Shown here: in pieces, positions 59,497 to 64,000 of the stretch | Layout of the letters: each line of letters starts with the position of its first letter | How positions within the stretch are numbered: position 1 is the stretch's first letter | NCBI GenBank assembly: GCA_016617855.1 | Contig: JAECUM010012976.1 | Location: forward strand, 21,878 to 85,877 | Origin: Megalonaias nervosa | Taxonomy: Eukaryota; Mollusca; Bivalvia; Unionida; Unionidae | Direction: 5' to 3' | DNA length: 64,000 nt | Notes under the pieces: model-generated | Seen by the model: the letters and a program-made list of their open reading frames with translations, nothing else | Database searches by the model: none | Told to the model about the DNA's origin: nothing | Translations under genes and position numbers: made by a program

Positions 59497-61083
59497 GCCA
59501 AGGTGTAGATAGGGTTATCGGAACTTTGGCTAGCGAAGATGGCGTACTTGCTGTTGACATGTTAGTGGATAGACTGGTTCCCTGCTTAGTATCCTCCCTG
59601 TTTTGCACTCCACTATACTTAGTAGAACTGGTCCAAGCAGGGGGTGAAGCAATGATTAGCGCCCTCACAAACATATGCAACAAGATCTGGGTAACAGGAG
59701 AATGGCCATCTCCGTGGACACAATCACTGAATATCACCCTCCCCAAGAAAGGCAATTTACAACAGTGTCAAAACCACCGTACAATCAGTCTTATAAGCCA
59801 TCCAAGCAAAGTCATGTTGAGGATACTGTAAACAGACTAAAGCCACAGGCTGAAAAGATCATTGCCGAGGAGCAGGCAGGTTTCACAGCAGGGCGCAGCA
59901 CAACAGAGCAGATCTTCAACCTCAGGATATTGTGTGAGAAGTACCTCCAACACCAGCAAAATCTGTACCACGTCTTCGTGGATTTCAAGAATGCATTTGA
60001 CAGGGTATGGCATACAGCCTTGTGGGCGACCATGAGACTGTACAACATCAATGCCAACCTCATCACAGTAATAGAGTACCTGTATGGCCACCAGTGCAGT
60101 ATACTTCAACGGCAGCATAGGGGACTGGTTCAGAACGACAGTCGGAGTCAGACAAGGCTGTCTGCTCTCTCTCCCACACTATTCAACATCTTTCTGGAGA
60201 GAATCATGGCTGACACGCATGAAAAGCATGAAGGGACAGTCAGCATCGGAGGCAGAACAGTCACTAACTTACGTTTTGCCAACGACATTGATGGACTAGC
60301 AGGAAATGAACAAGAAATAGCTAGCTTAGTAGAGAGCCTCGACAAAACCTCCGCAGCCTACGGCATGGAAATCAGTGCAGAGAAGACCAAACTAATGACC
60401 AACAACACCAAGGGCATCAGTACTGACATCAGGGTCCAAGGTACGAAGCTAGAAACAGTCCACAGCTTCAAGTATTTGGGGGGAATTGTAACAGATGAAG
60501 GATCAAAGCCTGAAGTACTCTCCAGGATTGCGCAGACAACAGCAGCGCTGACAAAACTGAAGCTCATCTGGAACGACAAGAACATCGCACTCAGTTCAAA
60601 GGTCAGACTGATGCACTCACTGGTTATCTCCATATTTCTCTACGCCTGTGAATCATGGACCATAACAGCTGACTTAGAGAAAAGGATACAAGCCACAGAG
60701 ATGAGATGCTTCTGAAAGATCCTCGGCGTCTCATACAAAGACCGTGTCACCAATGAAGAAATACGGCAAAGGATCAGCCAAGCCATTGGGCCTCACGAAG
60801 ACCTCCTGAGCACAGTGAAAAAACGTAAACTGCAGTGGTATGGGCAAGTCTCACGATCATCGGGACTTGCCAAGACAATCCTGCAAGGCACTGTACAAGG
60901 AAGAAGAAAGAGAGGCAGGCAGAGAAAGAGGTGGGAAGACAACATTCGAGAGTGGACAGGCTTGACATTGAGCGACTCAATGAGAAAGACGGAAAATCGA
61001 GAGGAATGGAGGAAGCTGATTGTTCGGTCTTGTGTGGTGCCCCAACGGTCTACCAGACTACGGGACTGATGATGATGATGATG
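59497..61083 (+). mobile_element. RTE-like non-LTR retrotransposon, 5'-truncated, with GAT tail
   Basis: Starts with a partial RT (from about 59620) and ends at 61083 with the microsatellite TGATGATGATGATGATG, a typical RTE-type 3' tail. No endonuclease is present. Clade assignment is from RT motifs and tail, and is less certain than the element itself. Confidence 0.78.
59620..61069 (+). pseudogene. RTE-like reverse transcriptase, inactive
   Basis: First part in one frame (ISALTNICNKIWVTGEWPSP, LNITLPKKGN, ISLISHPSKVMLRIL), then a frameshift near 59828 to the frame with IIAEEQAGFTAGRSTTEQIF, YHVFVDFKNAFDRVWH, SPTLFNIFLERIM and the catalytic box, which reads NLRFANDIDGL: the first catalytic Asp is Asn. 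Then FKYLGGIVTDEG, FLYACESW, a TGA at 60714-60716, and RKLQWYGQVSRSSGLAKTIL with the C-terminal RRKRGRQRKRWEDNIREWTG, ending RSTRLRD at 61067-61069. A second small shift affects the region near 60100-60170. Confidence 0.82.
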
Positions 61084-62110
61084 TTACTTAGTATAGCGGA
61101 GTGCAACGCAGGGAGCATACTAAGCAGGGAACCAGACTAGTTAGTGGAGGGAAGCTGTCACGTGGTCTAAACACTGAAAACTAACGAAAGGATATCCTTT
61201 TAAAACTAAAAGCTTTTATTTTCTGTAACATTTTCTGCCATTTTGCACAACGATAACATTATGTCTACCATGGAACATACTGAATTGACATGTTTCTATA
61301 TTAAATCGTACAAAATTGTTGAGTTCACTGGATTCCGCCATTTGGTAATCCGTGCCTTGGGCCAGTGTTTTAACTGTCTACGCAAGATGCTCTTTTAACC
61401 GACGACCGAGGGTTCCCGGTTGGAGTAACTTTCGAGTTTACATGTTACTAAAGTGTTGTAATACCTTCCGCTCTGCTCGCTAACCAGTGTTTGCCACGAC
61501 TCGTGTTGTAAGGTGTTGCAGAGTTTGGAATTTGGATGAAATTATAAAGAATTTCTTAAAACTACTGAGCACAAAATATATCACATTTTATAGTTTCAAG
61601 GACAGATAATGATTAATATTTTCGCAAATGTTAGCCTAATCCACATATATTCATGTGCAGCATTTGTGAGGAAACAGATTTCATTTTAAAATTTAAGTCT
61701 GCGAAAAGTACTTTGATGTAAAGTTTTCATATTTCCATTCTACATCTTTATATCTTTGCTTTCAAAATAATGTGTTTGTTTAATAGTTTCTATTGCTTTT
61801 CTACAAAACCCAATACAATAATAATAACTGCTAGTAGTAGTTGTTGTGGTTGTTGGTATAATATTACAAATCAGAAAATTTAATTGTGTACTGTCATTTG
61901 AAACTCACATTTTTTTATGAGACAAAATTACCGAGGTTATCTATGGTTGTTGAGCGAATCTGAACTCAGTATGACGTTGCCTTGCTATTTTTACTTCCTT
62001 AACCAATCAACCCCGCTCAGTGTAAGTAGCTGGTCGAAGTGGAGCATATATGTAGGTAGAGCTGATAATAATTCAACCTTTACCTCAAGTATAAATACAA
62101 GTTCTTATGC
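61084..62110. other. Intergenic DNA, no gene seen
   Basis: AT-rich. The frame at 61917-62129 has no family features and probably overlaps the upstream region of the CABIT-like ORF. Confidence 0.35.
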
Positions 62111-62135
62111 TTCCGTTTTATTACAGTGATAAAGT

Positions 62136-62537
62136 ATGGACGTGGAATTACTGTCGCATTTTAGTGCTCTGCCAATTAGCCTTCGAATGGCGATCGATGA
62201 GTCCAACCTTCCATGCACATTGAAAGTACACGAAAGAAAGTCTACAAAGGACAAGACGCATGAGTCGTCTAAACTTAACAGGTACGAGTTACCAAACAAT
62301 ACAGTTATAAGGATAGAAAAAGAGACCAGTCTCCATCTAGTACAGATACGTGTTAAGTGTGGCGGTCACAACACAGACCTGAGAAGTGAAATATTCATCC
62401 CAGTTGGATACAGAGGTTCCTTAATACACCAGTCTTCCAAACCAACAAGGAAGTCCTACGACAGTGTGGCAGAGGTATGTGAATATATACTGTCATACAG
62501 GTTAGAGAATCTTCAGTTCGTAACCTATCGAGATTGA
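62136..62537 (+). CDS. CABIT-domain-like ORF (GAREM/THEMIS type), single exon or exon fragment
   Basis: 133 codons from ATG 62136. The stretches LPCTLKVHERKSTKDK, LPNNTVIRIEKETSLHLVQI, EIFIPVGYRGSL and YDSVAEVCEYI fit the second half of a CABIT domain: a beta-strand-rich core, then I-P-V-x-Y-x-G and S-V-x-E-V. CABIT proteins are adaptor-type signalling proteins acting with Grb2. A good acceptor (TTTTATTACAG, ending 62126) lies ten bases before the ATG, so this may be an internal exon. The frame closes at TGA 62535 after VTYRD, earlier than in full-length proteins, and a possible donor GTAACC lies just before (62520). It could be a truncated duplicate. Family call is moderate. Confidence 0.5.
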   Translation: MDVELLSHFSALPISLRMAIDESNLPCTLKVHERKSTKDKTHESSKLNRYELPNNTVIRIEKETSLHLVQIRVKCGGHNTDLRSEIFIPVGYRGSLIHQSSKPTRKSYDSVAEVCEYILSYRLENLQFVTYRD

Positions 62538-62539
62538 AA

Positions 62540-63060
62540 CCCAGGGACGAGGTAAACGGCACCATCGCCTTGCCTGCACGCACCAGTCGATATACCATTC
62601 ACAACTAAGCCCACCTCACCATAAAGTGATACGACATTGTCGGTAGTATATGCACTCGTGCATAGTAGACATTCGTTTTATGAGAATTAATTACTAGGTC
62701 GACATGCGGTTTATCTGCGGACGTGGGTTCGAATCTCGGTAGAGTACAAATTACAAATTATCTGAGACTCATGTTCCTGGTATTTCTGGACGTACTTCTG
62801 AGTTACTTATTACAGGGTAATGTAACTTTAGAGATTCTTCTGTCAAGGTGTTTGGTCTTCCAAACATCAAGGACCAATTATTTAACGGTTGTTGCCGGTA
62901 GTGGTTGTTGGGGCGGGGACCTTGCGTAAGATTTTAGGATTTTTTCCGAACCAGGATATCCTCCTCCCCCCAAAAATCAGGCGGAAAAACAAAAAAAATG
63001 GTCGGTCCCTAAGTAAAGCGGTAACGTGACCAGCCACTCAACAAACAGTGACGTAGTATG
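62540..63060. other. Intergenic DNA, no gene seen
   Basis: Contains CGTGGGTTCGAATCTCGGTA near 62722, a tRNA B-box-like string without an A box or fold. No other feature. Confidence 0.35.
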
Positions 63061-63065
63061 GGCGA

Positions 63066-63160
<95 letters not shown>
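63066..63160. repeat. Long (TA)n microsatellite
   Basis: About 47 uninterrupted TA dinucleotides. It gives the false Tyr-Ile run of a minus-strand frame here. Confidence 0.97.
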
Positions 63161-63163
<3 letters not shown>

Positions 63164-64000
63164 GGTAAGTCAGGTTCGTAAGCAGTAAATATTAAATTAT
63201 GAACAAACCATACCACTACGCACGTTCTGTCAATATGGGTAGCCACGCGTATCGTTTCAGAAATACTTGCTTTGCACACTTTATTTTAAAATGCAATTTA
63301 AGGAATCTGCCATTTAAAGTAAAAAGAGAGAACCTCTTTTAGCTTACTAAAACCGACACTGGAATATGTATCCATCATCTGGAACCCTCAACACAAGACT
63401 CGGACTAAGACCGGTTGAACAGAATCAGCTGACTGCAGGCCGTTTTGTATTAAATAAGTCATAGAATACGTAAAATCGTAGTAGTATTTCCAACCTTCTT
63501 TACACCTTGCGCCCTAGGCGAACCTTCCACCTTGCCCCCACCCCCCACCCATGTTACGCCAAGATTCATGAAACTTGGTAAAAGAACGCTCATCACAAAC
63601 GTAGGTCGCATTGATCCATATTATGCGCTCCACTGACTTGTATCTGGTTTATTTTAAGTTTAGTTGCCATTCTCTGTTCATTGTAGAATCATAAAACGAG
63701 ATGATTGTATGCATCTAAGCATCTTTATTGTTACCCCACCATTACAACAAAACAAGGTCAGTCTGAGTTACATTTGACATTTAATGGCTTATATTAAATG
63801 TTTGCATTTAACTCATGACCACATTTGGTTTTTACCCTTGTCACAAATGTTGCTCACTGTGACTCGTATTTCCTACTTCATTTATTTCGGTACTGTTCAT
63901 GATAGAATCATCAAACTAGATGAGCGTATGTATCTCTATTAATACCATATAGTTACAACAAAATATGGCTATTGTGATTGTCATATATATATATATATAT
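63161..64000. other. Intergenic DNA with related tandem phrases, ending in (TA)n
   Basis: Two diverged copies of one phrase set: TTAAGTTTAGTTGCCATTCT...TAGAATCATAAAACGAGATG (63655-63705) and TTCATGATAGAATCATCAAACTAGATG (63895-63925), each followed by GTATGYATCT and TTACAACAAAA. A (TA)n run starts at 63983 and continues past the window. Confidence 0.5.

Noticed and set aside
62720..62745. B-box-like GGGTTCGAATCTC as part of a tRNA or SINE
   Set aside because: No A box, fold, tail or target duplication nearby.

Overview
This is a stretch of AT-rich animal nuclear DNA. Widely spaced exons with GT/AG junctions, tRNA-headed SINEs with CAA tails, LINEs with RNase H domains, DIRS, hAT and Polinton remnants all point to an invertebrate, most likely a lophotrochozoan such as a mollusc. 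No prokaryotic features, rRNA or free-standing tRNA genes were seen.

The left half (1-33 kb) holds two recognisable host genes. The last three coding exons of a TATDN3-type TatD hydrolase lie on the + strand (1568-11821); its 5' exons lie before the window. A complete five-exon NOXRED1-like gene (NADP-dependent oxidoreductase domain protein) lies on the - strand (32279 down to 22328, 366 codons plus stop). All splice phases of both genes agree. Their introns and the gap between them carry minisatellites of 41 and 42 bp, hAT-type MITEs, foldback elements, two SINE families, a decayed DIRS reverse transcriptase, a 2.9-kb hAT transposon and paralogous AT-rich intronic repeats.

The centre (33.5-49.2 kb) is an accessory region. 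Two I-group (Nimb-like) LINEs, both on the - strand, are embedded in an unfamiliar repeated unit. Unit 1 lies at 33524-34763, unit 2 at 40164-40913 (inverted) and unit 3 at 41202-42662. Units 1 and 3 contain, on the - strand, a small coiled-coil ORF ending in a histone-type 3' stem-loop. All three carry an array of consecutive hairpins whose stems differ between copies but stay complementary, then shorter two-hairpin repeats with an invariant loop. This covariation is the strongest candidate here for an undescribed structured element.

The next part (49.2-55.8 kb) is a decayed Polinton/Maverick (adintovirus-like) cluster on the - strand. It contains part of protein-primed DNA polymerase B, a FtsK/HerA-type packaging ATPase, two related small structural-type proteins, an adenain-type protease C-terminus and a coiled-coil ORF that also ends in a histone-type stem-loop. 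Many reading frames are broken, and no capsid or integrase gene was recognised.

The right end (56-64 kb) has short tandem repeats, a hAT MITE with near-perfect 8-bp target duplication, a 5'-truncated RTE-like LINE with a mutated catalytic box and a GAT tail, a single-exon CABIT-like ORF and a long AT microsatellite.
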